This document shows positions 1 through 7,699 of a DNA stretch of 9,142 nucleotides, one piece after another; the first letter of the stretch is position 1; every line of letters begins with the position of its first letter. This DNA is from an uncultured Alphaproteobacteria bacterium (GTDB taxonomy: Bacteria; Pseudomonadota; Alphaproteobacteria; Rhizobiales; Ancalomicrobiaceae): assembly GCA_937919435.1 (NCBI GenBank), contig CALFRR010000076.1:1-9142 (forward strand). Direction: 5' to 3'. The position numbers and the translations under genes are program-made. The notes below the pieces were generated by a model. It was not told where the DNA came from, did no database searches, and saw only the letters and a list, made by a program, of their open reading frames with translations.

Positions 1-791
<791 letters not shown>

Positions 792-865
792 GTCGGTCCT
801 CTGGATCGGTTGGGTGAAACGACGGAATTCGACGGGAACGGCCGGTCCGGACGGGCGGCGGGGAC

Positions 866-881
866 GTCCCGAATTCGGGAC
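866..881. promoter_or_regulatory. Perfect 16-bp palindrome upstream of argG
   Basis: GTCCCGAATTCGGGAC reads identically on both strands. It lies 75 bases upstream of the argG start and 87 bases past the end of chaA, both minus-strand genes. It could be a repressor operator for argG or the hairpin of a weak terminator for chaA. The minus strand shows no T-run after it (GTCCCCGCC follows), which disfavours a classical intrinsic terminator. On the minus strand, a weak promoter-like TTGCAC-N16-TAAGAG lies just upstream, which would place the palindrome near +1. That promoter is only a guess. I do not recognise the motif as the binding site of a particular regulator. A related 15-base inverted repeat occurs at 8973-8987. 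Confidence 0.45.
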
Positions 882-968
882 AATCCTCTTAGCCGGATCG
901 GGGCGGCGTGCAAGTGCCGCGACGCGATGCGGACCGGCGTCGGCGGCGGGGCGGGCCCCGCCGGCCGC

Positions 969-2111
969 TCACGGCACGAAGATCAGGAAGACGAAGGTGG
1001 CGAGCAGGACGAGATGCACCGATCCGGAGAGGATGTTGGTGCGCCCGCCGGAGATCGTCACCATCGCCAGCGTCAGGGTGAGGGCGAGCAGGATCATTTC
1101 GGTCGGGCCGAGGCCGAGCACCAGCGGCGTGCCGAGGAACAGCGAGAGGATGCCGACCGCCGGGAAGGTCAGGCCGATGGTGGCGAGCGACGAGCCGAGT
1201 GCCAGATTGATCGAGCGCTGCAACTGGTCGTCGCGCGCCGCCTGGATCGCGGCGACGCTCTCCGGCAGCAGCACCAGCGCGGCGACCAGCACGCCGACGA
1301 TGCCGTGCGGGGCGCCGACCGCGGCGACGCCGACCTCGATCGAATGGGCGAAGCTCTTGGCGAGCAGCACGATCGCGGCGAGGGCGATGGTCAGCATGAC
1401 GTAGTGGGTCGAGCCCGGGGGATGGGCCGGGGCGTCCTCGGCGACCTCCTCGGCGGCCCGCTCGACGTCGAAGAAGCCCTTGTGGCGGACCGTCTGGACA
1501 TAGAGGAAGGTGCCGTAGAGGGCGAGGGTGACGACCGAGACGAAGACGATCTGGGCGGCGGAATAGAACGGGCCGGCGGTGGTGGTGGTGAAGCCCGGCA
1601 GCACCATGGTGAGGACGCCGAAGGGCAGCAGCATCATCAGGTAGGCGCGGGCGCTGGTCGAACGGAAGGTCTGTTCGCCCCAGCGGATGCCGCCGATCAG
1701 GAAGCAGGCGCCGACCAGCCCGTTGACCACCAGCATGATCACCGAGAAGACGGTGTCGCGGGCGAGCGTCGCGTTGCCCTTGCCGGAGAGCATCACCGCG
1801 AGGATCAGTGCACATTCGATGACCGTCACCGCCATGGTCAGGACCAGCGTGCCGTAGGGCTCGCCGAGCGAATGGGCGATCTCCTCGGCGTGATGGACGG
1901 CGATCGCCACGGCGAGCATCAGCATCAGGATCTCGAAGATCGGCAGCGCCGTGCCGAGGACCGGCAGGCGGGCGGCGGCAGAGCCGAAGGCGAGAGCGAA
2001 GGCGGCGTAGACCAGCAGCGCCGGCGGGGCCAGTCGGCCGGCGACGGCGGCTCGGAAGGCGGAGCGGAACCTTCCGGGAGACTCGTTCGCGGATCTTCCG
2101 GGAGAGGACAT
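969..2111 (-). CDS. chaA: ChaA-type sodium-calcium/proton antiporter (CaCA family)
   Basis: This 380-residue inner-membrane protein is almost entirely hydrophobic, with about 11 predicted helices. It carries two inverted alpha repeats typical of the Ca2+/cation antiporter superfamily. The first has HSLGEPYGTLVLTMAV (around residues 80-95) and the conserved acidic residue E99; the second has LVAALVLLPESVAAIQA with E284, then QRSINLALGSSLATIGLT. Both closely match E. coli ChaA (366 residues), including the C-terminal SGGRTNILSG segment. ChaA proteins exchange cytoplasmic Ca2+, Na+ or K+ for protons and help in alkaline or salt stress. The charged loop around residues 215-235 (VERAAEEVAEDAP) corresponds to the acidic, His-rich loop of E. 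coli ChaA but is shorter and not His-rich. The start is the ATG at 2111; an AGGAT lies upstream at a longer than usual spacing (about 11 bases), so the start is fair rather than certain. It is divergent from ispG, 143 bases away. The ion actually carried cannot be read from sequence. Confidence 0.92.
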   Translation of the reverse strand: MSSPGRSANESPGRFRSAFRAAVAGRLAPPALLVYAAFALAFGSAAARLPVLGTALPIFEILMLMLAVAIAVHHAEEIAHSLGEPYGTLVLTMAVTVIECALILAVMLSGKGNATLARDTVFSVIMLVVNGLVGACFLIGGIRWGEQTFRSTSARAYLMMLLPFGVLTMVLPGFTTTTAGPFYSAAQIVFVSVVTLALYGTFLYVQTVRHKGFFDVERAAEEVAEDAPAHPPGSTHYVMLTIALAAIVLLAKSFAHSIEVGVAAVGAPHGIVGVLVAALVLLPESVAAIQAARDDQLQRSINLALGSSLATIGLTFPAVGILSLFLGTPLVLGLGPTEMILLALTLTLAMVTISGGRTNILSGSVHLVLLATFVFLIFVP

Positions 2112-2254
2112 GGCGGCGATAATCCTTTAGAGAAAGACGGCGAGGCGACGAGGCGTGGCGATGGTCCCAGCCTGTCGCATCGATCCCGCGAGTTCAACCC
2201 GCTCCGGCGTCGGTAGACGGCGGATCGTGTCGCAGCCGAACGCCGGAGCCGGTG

Positions 2255-3502
2255 ATGCCGTCGATTCTCCCTCTCGTCGAACCGCTTGCGCGGCGTGTCT
2301 CCGTTCCCGTCGACGTCGGCGGGGTGACCATCGGCGGCGGGGCGCCGATCGTCGTCCAGTCGATGACCAACACCGACACCGCCGACGTGGCGTCGACCGC
2401 GGCGCAGGTCCGCGATCTCGCCCGGGCCGGATCGGAGATCGTCCGGATCACCGTCGACCGCGACGAGGCGGCCGCGGCGGTGCCGAGGATCCGCGAGACG
2501 CTCGACCGATGGGGCGTCGGCGTGCCGCTGGTCGGCGACTTCCACTACATCGGCCACAAGCTGCTCGCCGATCACCCGGCCTGCGCCGAGGCGCTGGCCA
2601 AGTACCGGATCAATCCCGGCAACGTCGGTTTCAAGGACAAGCGCGACCGCCAGTTCGCGGCGATCGTCGAGACGGCGATCCGCCACGACAGGCCGGTCCG
2701 GATCGGGGTCAACTGGGGTTCGCTCGATCAGGAGCTGCTGACCCGGCTGATGGACGAGAACCAGAACGCCGCGAACCCGCTGCCGGCCCGCTCGGTGATG
2801 CACGAGGCGATGGTGCAGTCGGCACTGCTGTCGGCCGAACTCGCCGAGGAGATCGGCCTGCCGCGCTCGAAGATCGTGATCTCGGCCAAGGTCAGTCAGG
2901 TCCAGGATCTGGTGAAGGTGTCGGCGGAGATCGCGGCACGCTCCGACTATGCGCTGCATCTCGGGCTGACCGAGGCGGGGATGGGGTCGAAGGGGCTGGT
3001 CGCCTCCTCCGCCGCGCTCGGCATCCTCCTGCAACAGGGGATCGGCGACACCATCCGCTATTCGCTGACCCCGGAGCCGGGCGGCGACCGGACCAAGGAA
3101 GTGACCGCGGCGCAGGAGATCCTGCAGACCATGGGCTTCCGCACCTTCGCGCCGATCGTCGCCGCCTGTCCGGGCTGCGGGCGGACCACCTCGACGGTGT
3201 TCCAGGAGCTCGCCCACAAGATCCAGGAGCATCTGCGCACGTCGATGCCGGAGTGGCGGAAGAAGTATCCCGGAGTGGAGGCGCTGAACGTCGCGGTGAT
3301 GGGCTGCATCGTCAACGGCCCCGGCGAATCGAAGCACGCCGACATCGGCATCTCGCTGCCCGGCACCGGCGAACAGCCGGCGGCGCCGGTGTTCGTCGAC
3401 GGGGTCAAGACGGTGACGCTGCGCGGCCCGACCCTGGCGGAAGACTTCGAGAAGCTGGTCGCCGAGTACATCGAGAAGCGCTGGGGCACGGGCCGCGCCT
3501 GA
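2255..3502 (+). CDS. ispG: 4-hydroxy-3-methylbut-2-en-1-yl diphosphate synthase
   Basis: IspG (GcpE) is the cytoplasmic [4Fe-4S] enzyme that reductively opens methylerythritol cyclodiphosphate to HMBPP, the sixth step of the MEP isoprenoid pathway. The 415-residue product has the N-terminal TIM-barrel signature IVVQSMTNTDT, then RINPGNVGFKDKRD and IRIGVNWGSL-like blocks. The C-terminal cluster domain has CPGCGRTT (C305, C308) and MGCIVNGPGES (C351, E358), which together give the three cysteines and one glutamate that bind the cluster. All expected ligands are present, so the enzyme should be active. A GTG at 2252 precedes the ATG at 2255. GGAG at 2245-2248 sits six bases before the ATG but only three before the GTG, so I chose the ATG. 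The gene stands alone, divergent from chaA and convergent with cybB, with a strong terminator after it. Electron donors are flavodoxin or ferredoxin depending on the organism. Confidence 0.98.
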   Translation: MPSILPLVEPLARRVSVPVDVGGVTIGGGAPIVVQSMTNTDTADVASTAAQVRDLARAGSEIVRITVDRDEAAAAVPRIRETLDRWGVGVPLVGDFHYIGHKLLADHPACAEALAKYRINPGNVGFKDKRDRQFAAIVETAIRHDRPVRIGVNWGSLDQELLTRLMDENQNAANPLPARSVMHEAMVQSALLSAELAEEIGLPRSKIVISAKVSQVQDLVKVSAEIAARSDYALHLGLTEAGMGSKGLVASSAALGILLQQGIGDTIRYSLTPEPGGDRTKEVTAAQEILQTMGFRTFAPIVAACPGCGRTTSTVFQELAHKIQEHLRTSMPEWRKKYPGVEALNVAVMGCIVNGPGESKHADIGISLPGTGEQPAAPVFVDGVKTVTLRGPTLAEDFEKLVAEYIEKRWGTGRA

Positions 3503-3532
3503 GCCCCTCGACGCCGTTTCGGCACGCGAAAG

Positions 3533-3559
3533 AGGCCGCCTCCGACGTCGGGGCGGCCT
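3533..3559. terminator. Strong hairpin terminator between convergent ispG and cybB
   Basis: AGGCCGCC (3533-3540) pairs with GGCGGCCT (3552-3559). Inside, CCG (3542-3544) pairs with CGG (3549-3551) around an ACGT loop, with one bulged T at 3541. On the plus strand it is followed by TTCGTGTTT, and on the minus strand by CTTTCGCG, so it could serve both converging genes. It begins 31 bases after the ispG stop and ends 41 bases before the cybB stop. Confidence 0.85.
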
Positions 3560-3570
3560 TTCGTGTTTCC

Positions 3571-3580
3571 GGGGGGGGGG
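3571..3580. repeat. Run of ten G residues in the ispG-cybB intergenic gap
   Basis: Ten consecutive G residues lie between the terminator and the 3' end of cybB. The run is outside any coding frame, so length change would not shift a protein. Such runs are prone to slippage and to sequencing length error. Confidence 0.9.
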
Positions 3581-3600
3581 CCTTCGGTCGGCGGCGGGCG

Positions 3601-4182
3601 TCAGCCCTTCTTCGGCATCATCGCCCGGATGGTGTCGTCGCGATCGACGAAGTGATGCTTCAGCGCGAACAGGACATGGCCGGCGACGGTGAGGATCAGA
3701 CCCCAGGACAGGAGCCAGTGGGTCCACACCAGCCAGGGCGTCAGCTCGGGGGTCTTGGCCATCAGGCGGGGAATGGTGAACAGGCCGGCGACCGGGATGT
3801 CGTAGCCGGCCGACGAACTGTTCGCCCAACCGGAGACCGGCACCGCCACCATCAGCGCATAGAGCAGCCAGTGGCCGGCGTGGGTCAGCGTCTTCATGAT
3901 CTCGGGCATCCCGACCAGCGCCGGCGGACGGTGGAACAGCCGCCAGACGATGCGGGCGACGATCAGGAAGAGGGTGGTGGTGGCGATCGACTTGTGCAGG
4001 GTGATCGCCCAGATCTTCTGGGCGGTCTCGGCCTGACTGACGCCGTAGTGCAGCGAGGCGCCGTACCAGCCGACGGCCGAAGCGACGATGATGATCGCGG
4101 CCATCAGCCAGTGGAAGGCCTTGGCGGTGCCGCCGAAGTTGCGCGCCGCCGGAGGGGCGGCGGAGGTGAGGGAATCGCTCAT
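3601..4182 (-). CDS. cybB: Cytochrome b561 / CybB-type superoxide oxidase
   Basis: This 193-residue integral membrane di-haem protein belongs to the bacterial cytochrome b561 family. Its E. coli member CybB takes electrons from superoxide and passes them to ubiquinone. Four transmembrane helices are visible (about residues 22-44, 60-80, 100-120, 152-175). Candidate haem ligands align with CybB: H24 (AFHWLMA), H63 (TLHKSIA), H155 (WTHWLLSWG) and H169 (VAGHVLFALKHH). The C-terminus, HHFVDRDDTIRAMMPKKG, closely resembles the HHYFWKDNTLLRMMPRKRG end of CybB, which is why I favour that subgroup over other b561-like cytochromes such as hydrogenase or thiosulfate-reductase partners. Nothing nearby suggests a dehydrogenase partner. 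The frame is open up to 4245, but the ATG at 4182 (MSDSLTS) has a GAGAG about six bases upstream and fits the family length. Superoxide oxidase activity is an inference from homology. Confidence 0.88.
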   Translation of the reverse strand: MSDSLTSAAPPAARNFGGTAKAFHWLMAAIIIVASAVGWYGASLHYGVSQAETAQKIWAITLHKSIATTTLFLIVARIVWRLFHRPPALVGMPEIMKTLTHAGHWLLYALMVAVPVSGWANSSSAGYDIPVAGLFTIPRLMAKTPELTPWLVWTHWLLSWGLILTVAGHVLFALKHHFVDRDDTIRAMMPKKG

Positions 4183-4453
4183 CGGAACTCTCGAGGGGTT
4201 CGGACCGGTCCGATCGCGGACGGTCCCGGAGGGTCGGTGGGCCACGACGCGGCGCGAACGCCGACGGCCGCCGGGTCCCGGTCGATCGGCCGGAACTCGG
4301 GTGCGGAAGACCCGTCGGGGTCGTGGAAGGTCGTGGTGTCGAACGGCCGGTCGGTCGGAGACCTCGGCTCTTGTTGCGAGAGGTTCCTAAACTAAAGTCG
4401 TATACAATTCAAAGAGAGAAAGACTACGTAGCGCCGCCCGGCGGTGCGGGGGC
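4183..4453 (-). promoter_or_regulatory. Non-coding region upstream of cybB with AT-rich promoter-like island
   Basis: I see no gene here. About 4383-4432 is a short AT-rich island in otherwise very GC-rich DNA. On the minus strand it offers TTGAAT-N17-TAGGAA, a modest sigma70-like pair for cybB, which would give a leader of about 200 nt. The island also contains TCGTATACAA (4398-4407), a near-palindrome around GTATAC that resembles GntR-family operator cores; this is only a resemblance. Close to the gene, CGGACCGGTCCG (4201-4212) is a perfect 12-bp palindrome 18 bases before the cybB start, possibly an operator or small hairpin. I found no FNR-type box and no convincing EcfG-type (GGAAC...CGTT) promoter. 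Confidence 0.4.
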
Positions 4454-4494
4454 GAGCGTGCGGACGGCCCTTCGAAGGGGCCGGCCGCACGCTC
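4454..4494 (-). terminator. Long hairpin downstream of the aldo/keto reductase
   Basis: GAGCGTGCGG (4454-4463) pairs perfectly with CCGCACGCTC (4485-4494). After one A-G mismatch the stem continues through CGGCCCTT (4465-4472) against AAGGGGCCG (4476-4483, with one G-T wobble), leaving a three-base loop. It starts 24 bases after the reductase stop and is probably its terminator, although no T-run follows on the minus strand, as is common in GC-rich genomes. It would also shield cybB from read-through. Confidence 0.65.
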
Positions 4495-4518
4495 CGACCG
4501 TCGTCGGGCGAGTTCCGA

Positions 4519-5526
4519 TCACGACCTGGTCTTCGGCACGTAGGCCGAGTTGCCGGAGGCGTAGCGGGCACCGACCACTTCCGAAGTCGGGACCGCCGCT
4601 TCGATCTCGGCGATGTCGGCGGCCGACAGGTCGAGCGTCAGCGCGCCGATGTTCTCCTCGAGCCGATCGATCCGGCGGGTGCCGGGGATCGGGACGATGT
4701 CGTCGCCCTTGGCCAGCACCCAGGCGAGCGCCAGCTGCGCCTTGGTCGCCCGGTGGGCGGCGGCGATGCGGTCGAGCGCGGCGACGAACCGGGCGTTGGC
4801 CTCCATCGCCTGCTTCTGGAAGCGCGGCAGCTTGTGGCGGAAGTCGCTCTCGGCGAACTCGGTGGAGGCGTCGACCGCGCCGGCGATGAAGCCGCGGCCG
4901 AGCGGCGAGAACGGCACGAAACCGATGCCGAGCTCGCGGGCCACCGGCAGCACCTCGTCCTCGACGCCGCGGGTCCACAGCGAGTATTCGCTCTGCAGGG
5001 CGGTGATCGGGTGTTCGCGATGGGCCCGGCGCAGCTGGTCGGCATCGACTTCGGAGACGCCGAGAAAGCGCACCTTGCCGGCGCGGACGAGATCGGCCAT
5101 GGCGCCGACGCTCTCCTCGATCGGCACGTCCGGATCGGGACGATGCAGGTAGTAGAGATCGATCACGTCGATGCCGAGCCGCTTCAGGCTCTCCTCGGCG
5201 ACCCGCTTCGCGTTCTCCGGCCGGCCGTCGAGGCCGACCATCCGTTCGACCCCGCCGCCCGGTTCGCGGGCGATGCGGAAGCCGAACTTGGTGGCGATGG
5301 TCACCTTGTCGCGACGTCCGGCGAAGGCCCGACCGAGCAGGACCTCGTTGGTGAAGGGGCCGTAGACCTCGGCCGTGTCGAAGAAATCGATGCCGATCTC
5401 GATCGCCCGATGCAGGGTGGCGATCGACTTCTCCTCCTCCTGGCCGCCGTAGGCGTGGCTCATGCCCATGCAGCCGAGTCCGAGGGCGGAGACTTCCAAC
5501 TCACTTCCGAGGCGACGCCGCTTCAT
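4519..5526 (-). CDS. Aldo/keto reductase (AKR13/YakC-like)
   Basis: This 335-residue cytoplasmic NADPH-dependent oxidoreductase has the (beta/alpha)8 fold and is expected to reduce aldehydes or ketones. The N-terminus MKRRRLGSELEVSALGLGCM is the usual opening of the family, followed by GMSHAYG, typical of the AKR13-like branch (pyridoxal reductase/YakC relatives). The catalytic tetrad is complete: D50 and Y55 (FFDTAEVYG), K80 (IATKFGF) and H128 (YYLHRPDP). The late PIPGTRRIDRLEENIGAL block is the cofactor-phosphate-binding region. The frame stays open to 5604, but the ATG at 5526 is preceded by AGGAGA six bases upstream and matches the family start. It is divergent from a LysR regulator 114 bases away, which suggests control by that regulator. 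The physiological substrate cannot be told from sequence. Confidence 0.94.
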   Translation of the reverse strand: MKRRRLGSELEVSALGLGCMGMSHAYGGQEEEKSIATLHRAIEIGIDFFDTAEVYGPFTNEVLLGRAFAGRRDKVTIATKFGFRIAREPGGGVERMVGLDGRPENAKRVAEESLKRLGIDVIDLYYLHRPDPDVPIEESVGAMADLVRAGKVRFLGVSEVDADQLRRAHREHPITALQSEYSLWTRGVEDEVLPVARELGIGFVPFSPLGRGFIAGAVDASTEFAESDFRHKLPRFQKQAMEANARFVAALDRIAAAHRATKAQLALAWVLAKGDDIVPIPGTRRIDRLEENIGALTLDLSAADIAEIEAAVPTSEVVGARYASGNSAYVPKTRS

Positions 5527-5542
5527 GACGCTCTCCTGACGA

Positions 5543-5579
5543 CGATTGGGTCGGGCGCCACTATGCCCGAGCCCCATCG
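5543..5579. promoter_or_regulatory. Inverted repeat in the AKR/LysR divergent promoter region
   Basis: CGATTGGGTCGGGC (5543-5556) is the near reverse complement of GCCCGAGCCCCATCG (5565-5579); the arms differ by one extra base and one substitution, around an eight-base spacer GCCACTAT. It begins 16 bases upstream of the reductase start and ends about 60 bases before the LysR start. LysR proteins usually bind imperfect dyads in the gap to their divergent target, so this is a candidate operator. The spacing is not the classical T-N11-A box. It could instead be incidental dyad symmetry in GC-rich DNA. Confidence 0.45.
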
Positions 5580-5640
5580 TTCGGATAAGCTCATGTTTCC
5601 GCAACGCCGTGTTCTTCTCCCCTCATGAATGGGCGCATCG

Positions 5641-6528
5641 ATGAAGCGCAGCGAGTTCACCGATCTCGATCATTTCGTCGCGGTGGCGCGGGTCGGCTCG
5701 TTCCGCGGTGCGGCGCGCCTCCTCGGCCTGTCGCCGTCGGCGGTCTCCCATGCGGTGAGCGGGCTGGAGGCGCGGCTCGGGGTCCGCCTGTTCAACCGGA
5801 CCACCCGGTCGGTGGCGCCGACCGAAGCGGGACGGCGCTTCTTCGAACGCCTGGCACCGGCCTTCGACGAGATCCGCGGGGCGCTCGACGAGGTGGTCGA
5901 CCGTCCGGAGCGGCCGGCCGGGCGGTTGCGGCTGGGGGTGCCGCGGTCGGCGCTGATGCTCGGGCTCGGCGAGCGGCTCGCCGGCTTCTGCCGCCTCCAT
6001 CCCGACGTCGATCTCGATCTGGTGGTCGACGAGCGTCGGGTCGACATCGTCGCGGAGGGCTTCGACGCCGGGATCCGGATCGGCGAGTTCCTCGACCGCG
6101 ACATGATCGGCGTGCCGATCGGTCCGCCGCTGCGGTTGGCGGTGGTCGCCACCGCCGGTTTCTTCGATCTCCACGGCCGGCCGGCGGTGCCGCGCGATCT
6201 CGAGCCGCTGCCCGGTCTGCTGCGCCGGTTCGCCGACGGCAGTCTCTACCGCTGGGAGTTCGAACGGGACGGTCGCGCCTCGACGGTGCTGCCGCGGCCT
6301 CGGTTCGTCGCCGACGACGGGGCGACGCTGCGCGAGATGGCGCTGGCCGGGCTCGGCGTCACCTGTCTGATCGAGGGTCTGGTCGCCGGAGACGTCGCCG
6401 CCGGCCGGCTCGAGGAGGTGCTCGCCGCGTGGATGCCGGTGTTCCCCGGCTTCCATCTGCACCATCCGTCGCGCCGCCAGATGCGGCCGGCGCTGCGGGC
6501 GCTGATCGATCACCTGAAACGGTACTGA
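5641..6528 (+). CDS. LysR-family transcriptional regulator
   Basis: A typical 295-residue LysR-type regulator. The N-terminal winged helix-turn-helix spans about residues 5-62 (FTDLDHFVAVARVGSFRGAA, SPSAVSHAVSGLEARLGVRL, NRTTRSVAPTEAG). It is followed by a linker helix and a C-terminal periplasmic-binding-like effector domain (about 90-290). GFDAGIRIGEF in that domain is typical of the branch that often sits beside and controls an oxidoreductase. It lies divergent to the aldo/keto reductase, its most likely target, and such regulators usually also repress themselves. The effector is unknown. An in-frame ATG at 5629 would add four residues (MGAS); neither start has a clear Shine-Dalgarno sequence, and I prefer 5641 because the N-terminus then matches the family. 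It converges on the prenyltransferase gene with only 36 bases between the stops. Confidence 0.95.
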   Translation: MKRSEFTDLDHFVAVARVGSFRGAARLLGLSPSAVSHAVSGLEARLGVRLFNRTTRSVAPTEAGRRFFERLAPAFDEIRGALDEVVDRPERPAGRLRLGVPRSALMLGLGERLAGFCRLHPDVDLDLVVDERRVDIVAEGFDAGIRIGEFLDRDMIGVPIGPPLRLAVVATAGFFDLHGRPAVPRDLEPLPGLLRRFADGSLYRWEFERDGRASTVLPRPRFVADDGATLREMALAGLGVTCLIEGLVAGDVAAGRLEEVLAAWMPVFPGFHLHHPSRRQMRPALRALIDHLKRY

Positions 6529-6564
6529 GCCGCGGGCGTCCGCCGGGCGGGCGAGGCCGTGCGA

Positions 6565-7497
6565 TCACTTCTGCCGGTCGGCGACGAACCGGGCCGCGGC
6601 GATCAGCACCTCGGCACGGTCGCCCCAGGGGGCGAGTTCGGCGGCGGCGGCCTCGACCAGCCGGTCGAGTTCGGCGTGCATGGCGGCGGCGCCGTGCAGG
6701 GCCACCAGGGTGCCCTTGCCCTGGGCGGCGTCCTTGCCGGTCGCCTTGCCGAGGGCGGCGGCGGAACTCTCGACGTCGAGCAGGTCGTCGGCGATCTGGA
6801 AGGCGAGGCCGACGATCGCGCCGAATCGGCCGAGCCGGGCGACCTCGTCGGCCTCGGCGCCGGCGAGGACGGCGCCCGCCTCCAGCGGCCAGCGCAGCAG
6901 CGCCCCGGTCTTCATCGACTGGAGCCGGCGGATCTCGGCGTCCGAGAGGGTCGGCCGACGGCCTTCCTCCGACCACCGGCCTTCCGCCGCGAGGTCGTGC
7001 ATCTGGCCGCCGACCATGCCGCCGAGACCGCTCGCCCGCGCCAGGCGCAGCACCAGGTCGGCGCGGATCGCCGCGTCGGGGTGGGTCGCCGGATCGGCCA
7101 GCGTGTCGAAGGCGAGGGTGAGGAGCGCGTCGCCGGCGAGGATCGCGGTCGCTTCGTCGAAGGCGCGGTGGACGGTCGGTCGGCCGCGGCGCAGATCGTC
7201 GTCGTCCATCGCCGGCAGATCGTCGTGGACCAGACTGTAGCAGTGGATCATCTCGACCGCGGCGGCGGCGCGCAGCACGCCGGCCTCGTCGCGGCCGCAG
7301 GCGCGGGCCGCCTCGATCAGCAGGAAGGGGCGGAGCCGCTTGCCGCCGCCGAGTGCGGCGTGGCGCATCGCCGCGAGGAGACGGGCGGGCCGGTCGATCT
7401 CGTCGGCGCCGAGCGCGGGGGCGAGGAGGCGGTCGAGCAGCGCCTCGATGTCGGCGGCGGTCCGGTCGAGGCGAGCGGCGAAGTCGGCGGGCGTCAT
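6565..7497 (-). CDS. ispA: Farnesyl diphosphate synthase-type polyprenyl synthetase
   Basis: This 310-residue cytoplasmic trans-prenyltransferase should condense DMAPP and IPP through GPP to FPP, precursor of undecaprenyl phosphate and the quinone side chain. It has GGGKRLRP (residues 50-57), the first Asp-rich motif DDLPAMD (92-98), KTGALLRW, and the second Asp-rich motif DDLLD (237-241). Two features point to chain length C15 rather than C20: the two-residue insertion in the first motif and the aromatic Y87 five residues before it, as in E. coli IspA. GGPP synthase remains possible. The ATG at 7497 is chosen over an upstream GTG at 7503 because GGAGG lies five bases before the ATG and would overlap the GTG. 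The gene is not followed by dxs and no xseB precedes it in this window, unlike the common xseB-ispA-dxs cluster. It is divergent from rpmF. Confidence 0.92.
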   Translation of the reverse strand: MTPADFAARLDRTAADIEALLDRLLAPALGADEIDRPARLLAAMRHAALGGGKRLRPFLLIEAARACGRDEAGVLRAAAAVEMIHCYSLVHDDLPAMDDDDLRRGRPTVHRAFDEATAILAGDALLTLAFDTLADPATHPDAAIRADLVLRLARASGLGGMVGGQMHDLAAEGRWSEEGRRPTLSDAEIRRLQSMKTGALLRWPLEAGAVLAGAEADEVARLGRFGAIVGLAFQIADDLLDVESSAAALGKATGKDAAQGKGTLVALHGAAAMHAELDRLVEAAAAELAPWGDRAEVLIAAARFVADRQK

Positions 7498-7652
7498 GAC
7501 CACCTCCGGAGCGTGGCGGGCGGGCCGGACGAGACCGGTCGGCGGGAGAACGGCGGGGCTCGGTTAGCGCGTTTTCTTCCCCCCGTCCAAGAGAATCGGC
7601 GAGATGGGACTCGCTTCCGGCACGACGCCGGGCGAAAGTGGCGCGAAGCCTC

Positions 7653-7681
7653 TGGTCAAGTGACCGCCGTTTCTGTATAAG
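7653..7681 (+). promoter_or_regulatory. Sigma70-like promoter for rpmF
   Basis: TGGTCA (7653-7658) and TATAAG (7676-7681) are separated by exactly 17 bases. They match the -35 and -10 consensus at 4/6 and 5/6 positions. TATAAG stands out in GC-rich DNA. Transcription would start near 7688, giving a leader of about 125 nt before rpmF. This is the best promoter match in the window and suits a highly expressed ribosomal-protein gene. Confidence 0.65.
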
Positions 7682-7699
7682 CCCGCGCGATCCACCGAA

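Noticed and set aside
3529..3568. Possible attachment site or recombination dyad at the ispG-cybB junction
   Set aside because: The dyad is a standard terminator between convergent genes, with no integrase, tRNA or direct repeats nearby.
1925..3829. A 634-codon minus-strand open frame opposite ispG
   Set aside because: It overlaps ispG fully and part of chaA and cybB, and is Arg/Asp/His-rich without any domain. It is a shadow frame.
4183..4245. N-terminal extension of cybB to an ATG at 4245
   Set aside because: The 21 extra residues are Arg/Pro-rich and unlike the family, while the ATG at 4182 has a ribosome binding site and gives the family length.
4390..4410. A sigma EcfG (GGAAC...CGTT) general-stress promoter for cybB
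   Set aside because: GGAACC is present on the minus strand just downstream of the AT island, but no CGTT follows at the required 16-17 base spacing.
5527..5604. N-terminal extension of the aldo/keto reductase to an ATG at 5604
   Set aside because: The family N-terminus begins at the ATG at 5526, which has AGGAGA upstream; the extension would also cover the candidate operator.
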